Below are positions 34,637 through 49,600 of a stretch of DNA of 64,000 nucleotides, piece after piece. The DNA lies in the NCBI RefSeq assembly GCF_010093815.1, contig NW_022985550.1:1129074-1193073 (forward strand). Direction: 5' to 3'. The notes under the pieces were generated by a model. That model had not been told where the DNA came from. It ran no database searches and was given only the letters and a program-made list of their open reading frames with translations. The position numbers and the translations under genes were made by a program. The stretch comes from Pseudovirgaria hyperparasitica. Its lineage: Eukaryota; Ascomycota; Dothideomycetes; Acrospermales; Acrospermaceae. Each line of letters starts with the position of its first letter. Position 1 is the stretch's first letter.

Positions 34637-37142
34637 TCATATGTCCCACAGGAATTCAGAATTCTTATATCCACCAAACGCCTTTCTGAATGCTCCTTCC
34701 ATAACGGACGTTCCACTCGCCCAGAAATCATACCCTATCACCGGTAAATTTTCTCCCTCTTGAATTGCGTCGGCTGTCTCCAGAAACGCCTTCACATATT
34801 CAAGACCAGAAGGCCCAGGCGGACAACCCGCGCAGCATTCCATTGAGGCAAATCCGATAGCCCTCAGAGCCTCTGCGATTGAGAGAAGCGCGTCGCAACA
34901 TGCCAAGTACACTTTGATCCAGTTAATCCTGGCAAAGGGCAGGTCCTGCTCGTACAAGTCTGCTTCCAGAATCTCTTTGACTTTGTTCAACAGTGCAGGG
35001 TTGATGCCAAGCGGACCGTCAGTCGGCTCTGCGAGGCCTTCCACAAGCTTGCGCATCCTGTCTAGATTCCCCGGCGTCTCGCGCAATTTTTGGACCCTAC
35101 AAAAGTATTTTGCGTTGGGATGGAAGTCTTGAGCCACCAGCAAGAAGGTCATGGAGGCATGTCCATACACTCGATAAGCTCTTGGGTTGTTTGGGCACAC
35201 ATGGCAGTCAGCTCTGATAGTGCCCAGTTTTCTGCTAGAGCTGTCTACAGAATCGGCGCCCCGAGATTGATTTCCCCACAGTCGACCAAAGTCTCGCACC
35301 CGTGTTCCCCCCAAGGCTGCTTCATGATGACTCAGGAAGTTGTGCTTCGGTCGTGATCCCACAAAGATGGTTGGCTCTAGGACACTGGCGAGAGCCTCTA
35401 GTAGAGGAAACGCGTTCCTATCCAGGATAGACGATTGTACAAGGCAATTGTAGAGATGCATCACCCCAGTCATAACACCTTTGAAGCCACATAACGCAGT
35501 GCCAAGGTCCTGAATCTGAAACCAACGACAGATCATGCCTGCGCCCGCTGTCCATGGTGCCTGCGAGTACAGGTCGATCGGCTTAGGTACTAGTACACTT
35601 TTGAGACCCTTGCTCAAGCACTCCAGCTTTCGAACAAGGCTATCATGGTCGGCATCTCGTAACGTTTCATGTCTTTCAAGCTTTGTCACGTAGGACTGAA
35701 CATCTTTTGCAAACTTGAGGTACTTGGATAGGCAACTGGGCCTATGTGGAGTTTCGGAATTGTGCCACAGGTACGCTTCGTGCGTTTCCAGCATGATTTG
35801 TAGCCCAAAGACGGCAGTTGTGCTCAATACGTTATAGCCTCTCCAGTATGTGCCGATTTCGTGTTGGAGTGGGCTGTCCGAGTCAAGTCGTGTTCTGAAG
35901 TCCTTCTTCGTACAGGTACAAGATACCTGCTTGGTAAGGATACTATTAAGGATTGATTCGCAAGCAGCACCCTGGGCCAGGATGTATTTTGCCTGACAAG
36001 TGTGAGAGGCCATACGAGGGACGAGAGTCGCAGCTTTCTCCATTCTGACATCGCTGCTGGCACATTCTGTACTCTTGGTGGATCCGCCGTTTACGACGAT
36101 ACGATTGTAGGCATGGTAGAACCCCCATCCAGTAGAGAAGATACCAGCGTGGCCATGAGTAAGTGTTTTCCACATACTAATACCATCGGGATTCATCTCA
36201 CCCATGCTGCTCATCTTGCGTACGAACATGACATGATCCTCGATACCTAGGCGGCTTTTGTTGGACACCTCAACCAGTGAGAGCAATTTGACCGCCGTAC
36301 TTGTGAGCATTGCAGCAACGAAGATACTCATGCTGCCTTCGTTGCATGCTTTCCAGTAACCTTTGAGTGTCTCGCACAGGGTGTCGGCGGTCTGTTAAAT
36401 GACTGGTTAGCTAGGCGATCTCTTTCGTGTCAGATGTTGCATACGAAAACTGTATTTATGACACCAAGCTTCACTTTGAATTCCTTCAAGATAGGGTCAT
36501 CTGAGATAGTAATACTGGTACTAGTCTCGCCAGATATGCCGAGCTGTTGTCGTAGCTTGCGGTACTGCTCTGCAGAGGGCCGATCACGGAATTGCCGTTT
36601 CTTAGCCATGTCGTGCGATGTAGGCGTAAGGTGGTCCCCATCAACCACCTCATCGCCCATTTCATCGTCCTCGTTGATGTATGGAAGTGTATCATCAACG
36701 CTTACCTCATCAGAGGTATTTTCCTGCTGTTGTCGAGACTTTCCACCTTTGGAGGGGGGGAACAAGGATCGATATATGGAAGAAAGCCTGCACATGTGAT
36801 AAGTCGTGTTTGCGGAAGCTAGTCTGCAGCTCACCCTTTGATGAATTTGATGTGGCCTGTGTCGTTGTCACCATAGTGTTTCATAACAGAGATCCGGTCT
36901 CGAATTGCGTCCTTGAGTGCCCAGTAAATCTCTGGAGGTACCGTGATGCCAGCACGGAAAATGGCCTTCGAAGCGCGTACGAGCACGTCAATGCTGCAAT
37001 TCGTCGCGTCAAAGATGGGATGTCCAGCTCGTCGGCCATTGAGGGCAACCCATGTCGTAACAATCTCAGTTGCCTCCTTGTATTTCATATACTTTTCGTG
37101 TAACTCAGGCGTGAGCAGCGGCGTGGAATAGACTTCTGCCAT
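34637..37142 (-). CDS. Large uncharacterised protein, DUF6604-like N-terminus
   Basis: Three exons, complement(join(34637..36391, 36445..36787, 36835..37142)), give 801 residues. The N-terminal 250 residues resemble the fungal DUF6604 domain: KYMKYKEATEIVTTWVALNG, a conserved Cys/Ile segment, AIRDRISVMKHYG and HIKFIKGLSSIYRSLFP, followed by a charged insertion. The rest is mainly helical, with cysteine pairs (CCAGCPPG, CHVCPNNP), and ends NSEFLWDI. No catalytic motif, signal peptide or membrane helix is visible. The 47 and 53 bp introns preserve frame. It is the nearest gene downstream of the NRPS stop, transcribed in the same direction, 463 bp away. Whether it belongs to the cluster is not shown by sequence. 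Confidence 0.72.
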
Positions 37143-37605
37143 CTCGAAAAGTAGATTTTGTGAAAAGAATAGGTTGTGTGTAAGGGCGAGGATATTCAGA
37201 TGATATATGAATGAGTGACAAGTGCCGACTTGCCGACTTACCCCTGTAGTGAAAACAAACCATTGTTCCCGTCGAAACGGTGAACAATGTACGCCTTGTG
37301 GAAATGCAATTCACTTGTGCCTGAGGTTCTTTCAACTAGGCTGCCAGCTTTGCCAGTGTGTCTTGACAGCGCTTATGATTGTTCTCCTGCACAAGCTTCT
37401 CTCGAAGCAAGTCTGCGCTGTTGCGCTCCCCGGTTCGTTGTCTGATAGACTAAGAGACTGTTCGGCTTTACAAGAGTCAATTCGAGCAATACAACCAAGC
37501 TCAGGGATAACATATCTCTAATTCGATTACCATTTACAGCTTTACTCCAAAAATAGAGCCCTCACCACGAGGACCTTCTCGAGAAGGCAGTAAACCTCTA
37601 TCAGC
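37143..37605. other. Intergenic region between NRPS 3' end and the DUF6604-like gene
   Basis: These 463 bp must hold the NRPS polyadenylation region and the promoter of the downstream gene. Nothing further is recognisable. Confidence 0.4.
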
Positions 37606-40600
37606 TCAAACGGTAACAACAGCCTCTCTAAGTCTATCCGCTTCATCTACAATCCGCAATAAAGTTTCCTTCGACAGCTCTATCCACCTTTCAACTTGCT
37701 CCCACTGCGGTACACGATTGTCAATCAAGAAGTCGAATTCCATCAGTCCCTGTCGCACACAGGATGTGACTTCAAAGACCGCTAACCCTTTTACTTTCTT
37801 TGCGCTTTCTGGATCATTTCCTGGCGGTACGCGCACTCTCTTGAAGAGGCTGTCTGTCCGCTCTAATTGCTGGAAACTGCCCAGGAAATTGAAGTTCATC
37901 TCCATGCCTTCGTAATTGAAGTAGGATTTACCGAGCGGGTGTAGATAACGCGAAGCAAAGTACGCCCAACCTTTTTGAGGTACATTTTGGATGCGCTGCG
38001 TCGTGTGTGTGATCATGCCACGGAGGTCAGCAGCGCTATGACACTGCAGCTGGATCGGATACATTGTGGTGAACCAGCCAACTGTCTGCGAAAGGTCGCT
38101 CGATACATCAAGAGGTTCGCGTCCATGCCCCTCCGTATAAACAGAGGGTAGTGTGCGATCGGGGAAGACGATACCAAAAGCATGCATAAGTGCTGCCATC
38201 ATTAGGTCCATAGGCTTGGAGTCGAAGATGTCGTTGACCCACTCCAGAAGCGCAGATGTGGCATCGGCTTGCAGGACAAATTTACGGTGTGTATATGATG
38301 ACAGGCCTACTTCTGCAGCAGTCAAGTTCCAGTAATCGAATCGTTGCGCTTCTAGCGTATAGTTCAGTGTCTTGCTGGGCTCGAGCATCTGTGCACCTTT
38401 GTGTTGGCGGCCGACCCACTCCTGGAAGCCAAGAGAGTGGACAGGAGTTGTATCCTTGCCCGAGAGGATATCTTCAAGGTCCTGGAAGATAACACGGAAT
38501 GATACAAGATCACTGACTAGATGGTTGATGGCGAGAAACAGATGTTGCCTGCCAGAGTCTTGGATATGCACCGCTGAAGTCAACGGGCCGATCTCGATGT
38601 CCACGGCATCCCGACATTTGGCAAATATACCAGGAAGACCATCCTCGGGACAATCCGAGACGGAAGTCAACTTGAACGAAGAATCAGTTTCGTTGGTAAT
38701 CCTCTGTGTCCATACTCCTGAGACTGTATGCTTCTGGAATCGTGCTCTGAGCATCGAATGGCGCGAAACAACCTTTGCCAGCGCTTGTTGTAGTGTTTCC
38801 GTGGAGAAATCCCTGCTTAGCTCTAGAAAGAAACAGATATCGAAGCAAATGTTTCCTTCTGGATGTTCATCCACAAACCACTGCTGGATTGGTGATAATG
38901 GGAAGGCAATCTCAGTCTTCTCTTCCATGTTCTCTATCTTACTTATCAGACGTGCTTTCGACTGACACGTCGCTGCCAATTTCGCTATCGTCCGTTGTGT
39001 TTGGATATCTCCTACAGCGACAGAAAGCCCCTGTGAGCGAGCAGCAGCCGCGACCTGCATTGCTGTAATAGAATCTCCGCCCATGCGGAAGAAGTCTGTA
39101 TCTACGTCCAAGGCCTCAGAATTGTTCAACACAGTCTTCCAGATTGATTCTAGTATGACCTCCGTGGCTGTACTTGCGTATCTACTGCTTCTGGATCTTT
39201 CAGATTCCAAAAGATCGCTGGCGGTCAGTTTACTCGCGATTTCACGGAGTCGTTTCCGGTCGAATTTGCCAGTGGTTGTCATTGGTATGGTATGCAAAGG
39301 GATAAACGCCGATGGAATCATATATGCAGGCACTTTTTCTGATAATCGATCCTCGATACCTTTCGCGAGGACTCTAACGGCTTCCACGTGGTCCTTAGGC
39401 AGAAGTGTGCAGTTTTTGTTGCGCCGATTAATGAAAGAAACTAGCGTTGAGTTGGTACTTCCTTTGAGCGTGACGACTTCAGAGATGACGGTGATATTGC
39501 AGTCCAGAGGCTGAGGGCTGTCTTCCGTCTGGTATCCACTGTCGCTACTGCCGCTGCTACCAGTGTAAGACTGCTCGTCTTCATTGGAGCTTGGTTCAAG
39601 TACTGTTTCTTTCGTGATTATAATGGCTTTCTTCAACGCGGCAGTAACATGTGCATCAACCTCCCCGAGTTCGACTCTTTGGCCGCGGACCTTTACTTGG
39701 CTATCTTTCCGAGCCACGTACAAGATGGATCCATCAGATTCGTATTTGACCAGATCGCCAGTCTTGTATAGCCTTCCGCGCCTACCTGAATGACCGGGGG
39801 CTCCACGAGCGAGCCACTCTGGGTCATCAATGAAAGCCTCCTTGGTCTTTTCGTCGTTGTTGTAGTAGCCGCGTCCTGTCAGAGGTCCTTCCAGCCATAA
39901 TTCTCCCACGGTACCTATAGGACAGAGTTGCTCCCCGCTGACAATCCAGGTATTTGTAGCCATGCCTCGACCAATCGTGTACTGTTGATCTTTAATCTCA
40001 CGCAGAGAAGCTGAAGTAGCCAGAACAGTACACTCGCTTGGTCCATACACAAGCCATATCTCGCACGATTGCCCAAATTTTGGGAGATCTTGAGCCCTAA
40101 ACTTTTCTCCTCCGACAAGAAGTGTCTGGAGGGTCGGAAGTAACTCAGGTGTGAAGGTCTGCACCAATGCAGGCGTGAAAAACCCGAATGTCACTCCAAA
40201 TCGAGCCATGGATGACACGGGGTCATCTCGGCGCTCAGTCTCATTGGGGACGCAAAGACAACATCCAGAGAACATTGTGAGAAGCAGGTTTGACCAGGCG
40301 AAGTCGAAGCTGTAGGAAGCGAAATCATAGATGCGTGAGGAACTGGAGATTCCGAATGTTTGAATATGGCAGTCGATGGCCGTAACGAAATTGCGGTGTG
40401 TAAGCGGCACTCCTTTGGGCTTGCCTGTGCTTCCAGATGTGAAAACCACACACAAGTCATCTGTAGAGTTCCCCGCAGGTGTCTCGAAACTTCCTACCGG
40501 ACAGCTTTTGATCGCATCGTGACTGACTACAACTGCAGGAAAGTCACCAACTCTTCTGCTCAGTTGCTGATTCTTGTCAGAAGTCAAAGTGACGATAATG

Positions 40601-43600
40601 TTAAGCTGGTCAGTGATACTACTGAGTCGTTCTCGTGGCTGTGTAACATCTAGTCCAACACCAATACCCCCAGCTTTGACGACAGCAACCATAGCAACAG
40701 ACATCCACATGGACTTCTCGAACAATAGGGGCACTGTGATACCGGAGCGGACTCCGTATTCCAGGAGCTTGATCGCTACTTGAGTTGACCAATGATCAAG
40801 TTCCGTATAGGTCATCGAGCCATCCCACGCCTCCACAGCAATGGCATGCGGGTAACGAGCAACAGTCGCGGCGATTCGTTCCGGAATCCTATCATCAAGA
40901 GCTGGCGGCAATTCCTCATTCCATTGCCAGATCTGGCTCAAGTCCTGATCCGTAACTGTCCTGATGGCAGAGAGAGCAGTGTGTCTGTACTCCGTGGTAC
41001 AGACTTGGCGTAGGACCAGCTCGAATCGCCCAAACAGGCGTCGGACGGCCTGCTCATTCAAGACAGCGGGGTCGAAGGCGGCAAGAATCTGCAGACTATT
41101 TCTGGCGAGGACGAAGTCAACCATCAGGGCAAACGTGCCAAAGCCTTCTGTACTTGTGAACTGCTCTTCATCGCTTGTGTTTTCTTCCTCGATCTTCTCG
41201 AATATATCACTACTAATGTCTAGATCTGTACCGGGCTGTACCACGATCAGAGACTGAAAGTCGCAGGCTTGCATGGCTTCATGATTGGTTTGCCGAATGC
41301 TTTGGAGTCCTGTCTGTTCGAAAGGAACCATGCAAGCTGACTGATCTTGAATCTGTTTCAGAAGAGTCTCAACGCTCGCATCCATCTGTAGGGATACTCT
41401 CACGGGAACAGTTGCGATGGTCGGTCCGACCATAGATTCCACACCCGGTACTGCCGCTTGTCGACCAGAAACAACCGCGCCAAATACTGCTTGGGAGGAG
41501 TCGCTGTCTTTGGCAGCGACTAGAGCCCAGGCTGCACGAATGACGGTTGACAGTGTGAACTCCGCAGGCACAGGTAGCATGAAGTCTGTGTTGCGACGAT
41601 ATTGCATTCTGGAGTGCGGATGATAGTTTGGTGAAGGTAATTGAGGAAACTGTTGAATATCCAGACCCCCAAACTGATGAGCCCAATACTCATGTTGGGA
41701 CTCCTTGTCGATGTTCTGGATATATCTCACGAACCCAGAAAAGGGGTAACGGGCAAGGTGAAGGCTCCCATCCTGGTTGTATGCAGTCTCAACAGCCTGT
41801 ATGATCATAGGGAGGCACCAACCATCATATACGGCGTGATGAAGCCACAGCACAAAAGTTTTGGAGCCAGTGGTGGAGTCTGCGCGTATCTCAGAGGCGT
41901 GGAGAGGACTGCCTTGCCGAACGAAACCAGACTGTAGCTCGTTTGTTTCAAAAATCCGCTCCTCTTTCAACACAACTTGTACAGTACCCTCACTGTCAAG
42001 TGTAAGAATTCTTGTCCTCAGAATGGGATTTGATAGGACTGTAGCCTCCCAGGCTTTCTTGAAGCGAGATACGTCCACGCCAGGCCGGAGCTTATAATGA
42101 AAGTCTGCGATATAGTCACCTTTGCGGCGCTCAGTGAGCGCCAGCAAGCCTTTTTGTAGAGGAGTGCAAGGGATAATATCTTCAATTTGGTCCTCTGCGG
42201 TGTCACAAAGACGCGCAGCTTCAAGTCTGAGGCCAGCAGCATTTGTAATGTCTTGCAGTAATGAGAAAGGCTGTATGGTGAGCTCGACTGACTCGGTAGT
42301 CATCACGAGCACCTGAGCCAAGTCGCATAGGCGTGGTTTCTGGAAGATAACTGGCACATTCAATGTATACCCGCGCTCACGAGCCATGCTAACAAGCCGC
42401 ATAGCATCAATTGAATCGCCGCCAATGTAGAAAAAATGGTCCGCTGCACTGATCTGCGAGACTTCTAATCCAAGAACTTCAGACCAAAGTGCTGCCAATT
42501 CAGTCTCTGTGCTCGACTGTGGTGCCACGTAGTGACATGTTTCGAATGGTTCTATCACTTGCTCCAGAGTCATCTGAGCCAAAGAATCCCGCAACTTACG
42601 GCGATCTGTCTTGCCCGTTGTCGCGGTTGTAAGGCTGCACATGGGTACATATGCCGCTGGAATCATATAGGCTGGAACTCGACCAACAATCTTTTGGTCT
42701 ATGCCCTTCAGTAGCTGATAAATGACTTGATTGTGTTCGTCTTCCGTCCAGGTATTGTCATCATCCCTAAGCAAAGTGACGAAGGAGATGAGGGAAGGCC
42801 GTGTGCTTCCAAGAAGAACGATCGCTTCTGATGTAACGTGAATCTGTGTAATAGCAGCAGACCCCCTGTCTAAGAGAGAACAATCCTCACTCGTCAGCTC
42901 TTCGGCTGCATTCGAGGTACAGATCTCGAGGGCAGTCTCCATCAAGATATTTCGAACATTCACGCTGACGTCGTCAAGTTCGACACGTTGGCCTCGAATC
43001 TTCACCTGGGAATCGATTCGGCCGCAATATATGAGTCCTCCTTTATTATTAGGGTTGTATCGTACCAGATCGCCTGTCCTGTACAGCCTCCCACTTCTTC
43101 CTGGATGGGATGCACTTCCTCTCAATAGCCATTCTGGATCCGTCACAAAAGCAGATGTTGTCTTTTCGGCATTGTTGAGATAGCCACGACCGACAAGAGG
43201 GCCTTCTAGCCAAAGCTCGCCGATTGCACCTACAGGGCAGAGTTCCCCACGATTCACGACCCATGTACATGTCTCGAGAGCATGACCAATATCTAACGGA
43301 TCATTCCTCTTTGGATCGATTCGAGCAACAGTTGTGGTAATCGTGCACTCAGAAGGTCCATACGTCACCAGGAGAGTAGCGCTGTCCGTCCACTCTAAGA
43401 ACTCTTCTGCAAGTACCGCCTCGCCACTCAAGTTTATCACTTTCAAGGATGGCACCGCAGAAGGATGAAAGAGCTTGCTGACTGTCGGCGTCAACTCAAC
43501 CCAAGTAGCATCATATCTCGCAATAGCTACTGCAGGATCATTTCTTTCATCTTCTGATGGAATGCAGAGTGTAGCACCTGCGGTGAAAGCGTTCAGTACG

Positions 43601-46600
43601 TTACTCCAGGATACGTCGAATGCGTATGATGCGAAGTCCAAGATACGAGCATCCTCTGTAATGCAAAGGGCCTTATGCCCATCGCGGATCGCTGTACTAA
43701 AATTACGATGAGTAATAGTAATACCTTTTGGTGTGCCAGTTGTGCCCGAGGTGAAAACAACATATAAGGCGTTGTCGGGTTGGACTCTCGTTTCTGATCC
43801 GAGGGAGCCAGGAGGAACAGGTAACGCCGCGACATGCTCGGCGATGATGACTTGTCCTCGAGGGAAGATTTCTTCTCCGACATTTGATCTTCGCTTACTC
43901 GAAAGGAGTACCTTTGGATCGACTTGTCGTACAATTCCTCGCAATCTTTCGAGTGGCTGATTGACATCTAGCGCCACGGAAGCCCCGCCAGCTTTCATCA
44001 CTGCAAGCATAGCTACAGGAGTCCAGTAGCTCTTCTCGAACAAGAGTGGGACGATGCTCTCTGGATCTATGAGGTGTATAAGATGGGCCGCTAGCTGTGT
44101 CGATAATGCATCGAGTTCCGTATATGTCAATTGACCGTCCCAGGCACAGACTGCCACATGGTCTGGTCGATTTCTCACAGACTGTGCAATCAATTGGTGG
44201 ACACATTTATCGACCGGGAGAGGAACTTGTCCATTCCATTTCCATATTGTGTCAAGATCGGCAGATGATGTTGCGATAACAGAAGACAGCGGCACAGAAA
44301 TGTGCTCTCCACTCTTCAGCTGTTTCAGAACGGACTCAAAGCGGGCGAATATGCGATCCACCTCAGTCGGTCGGACCACTTGCGGATCTACCGCGATTTG
44401 TATCTCGAAAGAGTTCGATGCTTGGAGGAAGCAGTCGATCGTAATTGCGTAGCTTCCGAAGCCGTTCGCGTTGCTTGACACTGGCCCATCAGTTGGGCTT
44501 TTTGAAACTTTGAAGATCTCTGTGCCACTAGTTGTATTTTCTGCCGGATTGATTGTCAGAAGAGACTGAAATCTACAGGCCTCTTCTGCATCATCACTGG
44601 CCTTTCGAATCCGTTGCAGTCCGGTCTGCTCGTATGGTACAAGCTGAACCATTTGTTCTTGTACCTGGCTGAGATAATGCTTCACGGTCTGTTCGCGTTC
44701 TAATTTGATTCTCACAGGAACCGTGGCGAGAGTTGGACCTATGATATCCTCAATACCTACAATCTCAGTAGCTTGTCGACCCGAACAAATAGCACCAAAT
44801 ACAGCTTCATTTGATGCACTATCACTGGCGACGAGAAAGGCCCACGTCGCACGGAGGAATGTTGCCATTGTAAAGTGAGATTTCGTGGTACTGTCAGAAA
44901 GATTTATGCACTGTCGGTTTATCTCAGTTGCTTGAGGATAATAGTCTGTAGATGGGAGCCTTGGATATGTCTGAGCATCTAATCCGTCAAACTGAGCTTT
45001 CCAGAAACTGTCTTGTCCCTCGATGCTGGTAATGTGCTTCACAAACCTGCCAAAAGGAGCAATGGCAGGAAATGATTTACCTTCATAGGTCTCGACAAGG
45101 GCATCAAAAATCTTTGATACAGACCAACCATCATAGAGAGCGTGATGAATCTGCCAAACGAACGTTCCGTCGTTCTCACCATTAGTCAAAACAGTAGCTT
45201 TGGATAACGGGCGTCCAAGAATCTCGGTACTTAAACCAGGATAATTTTCAGGAGTCTTTTCCAGGAACTCTAGGGCTTCCCCACTGGACAGTATGACCTG
45301 CGACATCCCTTCTCCGGGTAGGTTGACAATATAAGTTCTGAGTATTGGTATATGGGCCACAACTTTATTCCAGGCATCTCCAAGGCGCGAAAGATCCACA
45401 TGGCTTCTCAGCTCATATGAGAATGTGGCGACATAGTCTCCCTCCCTGCGCGCAGTCAAAGCTAAGAGGCCCTCTTGCAACGGTGTACATGGAAGGATAT
45501 CTTCAATATCTGCTGCCCTTACGTTGCAAAGGGATGCGGCCTTGATCACAACCTCTTCGAGACAGTTGCTGGAGTTTAGAAGAGAAAACGGCTCCGGGTC
45601 TTTCGACACTGGTAATGGTGGCTCTTTGTCGCGAGCAACAGCAGCAAGCTGCGAAAGTTGCGGTGTTCGGAAAATCTGCGCGACTGTGACTTTAATGCCT
45701 TGACGTTGAGCAGCACTGACTACTCGCATAGCGTCTATGCTATTTCCACCTATCTGGAAGAAGTCGTCATCGATACTGATCTGAGTCTTGTCTCTTCCTA
45801 GGACTTCTGCCCACAAGGCTGCCAGTTGGATTTCCTTGCTCGTTACAGGTTGTCGCAATTCCCGTGACGATAGCTTCTCAGCCGTGATTTCATCCAAAGT
45901 GAGACTGCTCGCCAACTGTTGAAGTTTCTTCTTGTCCGCTTTGCCGGTTGCCGTGAGTGCGATCTCATGGAGTGGGATACATGCTGTAGGGATCATGTAT
46001 ACTGGTACCCGTTGGCGGAGCTGACTCTCCAGCCTGCGCACCAGAATTTTCACAGCAGCATCATGCTCATAAGTTGTCCAAGAGGTACCGACTCCTTGCT
46101 TCAGGTTGATGAACGCAACAAGGGAGACCTGAGAGCTTCCTTTCAGCATTACAGCTTCTGCCATGACATTGATTTGTGTCGTGGTCTTGATATGTGATTC
46201 GTCTTGATCCAACTCTTGCTGGAGCACAGCTTTGATATGATGTTCTACTTCGCCAAGTTCAATTCGTTGTCCCCGAATCTTGGTTTGTTGATCTCTGCGT
46301 CCGATGAATACCAGACCACCGTTATCATTATACCGGACTAGATCTCCAGTTCTGTATAGCCGACCTCGTCGACCAATACGATTTGGGCCACCCTTTAGCA
46401 ACCACGGAGGGTCCTCTACAAAAACAGCATTGGTCTTCTCCGGATTGTTAAGATAGCCTCGACCTACGAATGGACCTTCTAGCCATAGTTCGCCAACGGT
46501 ACCGACAGGACACAGCGCATCCCCGCGAGCATTGACAATCCATGCATTGGTACCAAAATTATGACCAATACCCTCGCTCTGATGAGATGATTGGTCAATG

Positions 46601-49600
46601 GGAAGACAAGTAGTACAAATCGTCACCTCACTAGGACCGTAGGTAACGAGGACCTGTGCGTCTGCAAACCAGTGACGGAAGTCTTCGAAGCAAATGAACT
46701 CTCCACCCATGTTTAGAACTCGCAGCGAGGGTACAGAGGATGGTTCGAGAAGTTTGGCTACAGTTGGTGTCAAGTCAACATAGGTAGCACTGAACTTGGC
46801 TATAGCCAGTCCAATATCGCTGCGTCGATCGTCCTCACTAGGAATGCACAGTGTTGCGCCAGAACTGAATGCATTAAGGAAGTTTGACCACGAGACATCG
46901 AATGCATATGACGCGAAATCAAATATGCGGTGATCTTCAGTGAACTTCAGAGTGTCCTTCATATAGCATTCTTGGGCAGCCGTTGCGAAGTTTCCATGTG
47001 TGATAACAACGCCTTTTGGAATGCCAGTAGTGCCAGAGGTGAATATAATGTAAAGAGCATTCTTGGATTGAATGCTTGGCCATTCCATACTCGAACCCAT
47101 AGTCTGTGGGGGTTGTTGAAGAGTATTGTTTTCGACAATGATGACTGGTCCAGCGGATAGTTTCGATGCAAGAGTCCTATTCGATGCGGAGCAAACAAGA
47201 ACTTTCATGTTACTGACTTGGTTGATGATTGAATGTAATCGCTCTTCAGGCTGACTGATGTCTAGAGCTACAGATGCTCCTCCAGCCTTGAGAACTGCGA
47301 GCATGGCGATGGGCGTGAACATGCTTTTCTCGAACACAAGAGGTACGACCACTTCGGGACCAACACCATAATTATGAACAAGATCAACAGCTAACTTGGT
47401 AGAAAGTGCGTCAAGTTGTGTATACGTGAGTTTTCCATCCCACGCGTCAACGGCTAGAGAATCTGGACGGCGGCTGATAGTAGAGGCAATAATATCTCTC
47501 ACATTTCCGTCAATGTATTTGGGACAAGTCTGGTTCCAGTCCCAGATTTGATTGAGGTCCTCGTCTAGAACCAGTCTGATATCCTCAATTTTAGTCGCTT
47601 GGTTTGTCTCTGAGCAGATTTGTCGTAGTATTAGCTCGAATCTCTGAGCAAGGCGCTTGATCTGCTTTTCACTAATGACGACCGGATCAAAGGTTACCTG
47701 TAGCAGCATCCCGTCATCTCTCAAGAAACAGTCGAGAGCCAGACTATGCGTTCCATAACCTCCTGAAGACGACATGCCAATCTCCATGTTATGGTCTTCG
47801 TGCATGTCAAGCAATGGTCGAACCGACTGTATCATTTTCTTGGGATGGACAATCAAAAGGGACTGGCTATCGCATGCTAACTGAGCTTCCTTACTGGCCT
47901 GGCGAATGTTCTGAAGCCCAGTCTGCTCATAAGGAATCATATGGACAGCTTGCTGCTGCACCTGGGCCAAAATTTCTGCAACGGTCAGCTCAGCACTTGT
48001 TCCAATGCGCAAAGGTACAGTATTGAGGGTAGGCCCAAGTATGTCCTCTATACCCGTGATTGCAGCTTGACGACCGGAAACCACAGCACTGAACACTGCT
48101 TCGTCAGATCCAGTATCGCTGGCTAAGAGAATTGCCCATGCTGCACGTATTGCGATGGAGCTTGTCGCAATTGTTTTTCCCCTGGGCAGTGTCAAGTCGT
48201 AGCGGTAGATATGAGAGGGGTATGGATGGTATTCAGGGGATGGGAGGCTCGGAAATTGTTGCGCGTTCAGTCCATCGAACATAGTTTCCCAAAAGAGCAT
48301 GGTCTTTGTAGGATCCAAGTTCACTGTGTGATGGACAAATGTTGCGAATGAGGGTGATTTGGGTATGCAATGTCTAGCATAAAGCTGTCCCACCCGGGCG
48401 ATGATCTTGGGTAAAGACCATCCATCGTAAACAGCATGGTGCACTTGAACTTCCAGTTTTGCGACGTGGTCAGTTTCGTTCGTGTTTATTCGCGCGAACA
48501 GCAGCGGTTGGCCTAGCATACCAATCGATTTCAAAGAATTTGCGGAATTTTCCGTAAGGTGGAGCGCGAGTGATTCATCGTTTTTAAGCACGACCTGAAC
48601 AAGTCCGATGCCGGTCGTGTTGACGATACGAGTACGGAGAATTGGCGTCGTCGCGATAGTGTCATTCCAAGCTTGCTGTAGCCGTGTCATGTCGACGTCG
48701 GAACGAACATTATAAGTGAACTTGGCAATATAGTCTCCCTCTCGACGTGCTGTGAGAGCCATGAGACCTGATTGCGACGAAGTGCAAGGAAGCACATCCT
48801 CAATACAGTCGGCTGTAACATTGCACAAAAGGGATACAGTCTCTCGAACGTCAATAGGATTCGTGGGCAACAGAGAAAAAGGAGTCACCTCCAACTCCAT
48901 GGTCGGTGGAGCTGTACTTGCAATTGTGGCAAGATCACAAACACGAGCGTGCTCAAAGACGTCCAGAGCATTGAAATACAATCCAGACTTCCTAGCTAGG
49001 CTAACAAGTCTCATTGCATCGATTGAATCGCCGCCGATCCGAAAGAAATTGTCATCTGCACTGATTGAATCAATTTCGCGCATCAAGATTACCGCCCAAA
49101 GGGCGATTAGTTGCGTCTCGACAGCAGTCTCAGGTAGGATGATGCGGCGAAGGGAGTGCTTAGACTTGTAATCAAGTTCCTGTGAAGTCTTCCCCTGGAG
49201 TGAAGCCCGAAGCTTTCGCCTATCTAACTTACCAGCTACAGACACGGCCAAGTTAGATACACTTACATACATAGAAGGGATCATGTATGTGGGCACTTTG
49301 GCTCGTAATTCGTTGTTGACATTGTCGGTCATGTCAGCGATAGCTTCTTCTTGTTGCTCTTGGGGGAGAGGGGCTGCGTCTTGGGCACTTGAGATCGAGA
49401 TAAAAGCAACAAGTACCGAGCGTTTGTTGCCATCCAGCGTAATGGAATCAGCCGTGATATGAAGGAAATTCGTGGCCATACCCCTGGAATTCATTTCCGC
49501 TAGGAAAGCATTGCGTACGTGCCACTCAACTTCGCCCAGCTCGACACGCTGGCCACGGATCTTGACTTGACTGTCATCTTTGCGTCTAATGTAGACTAGA

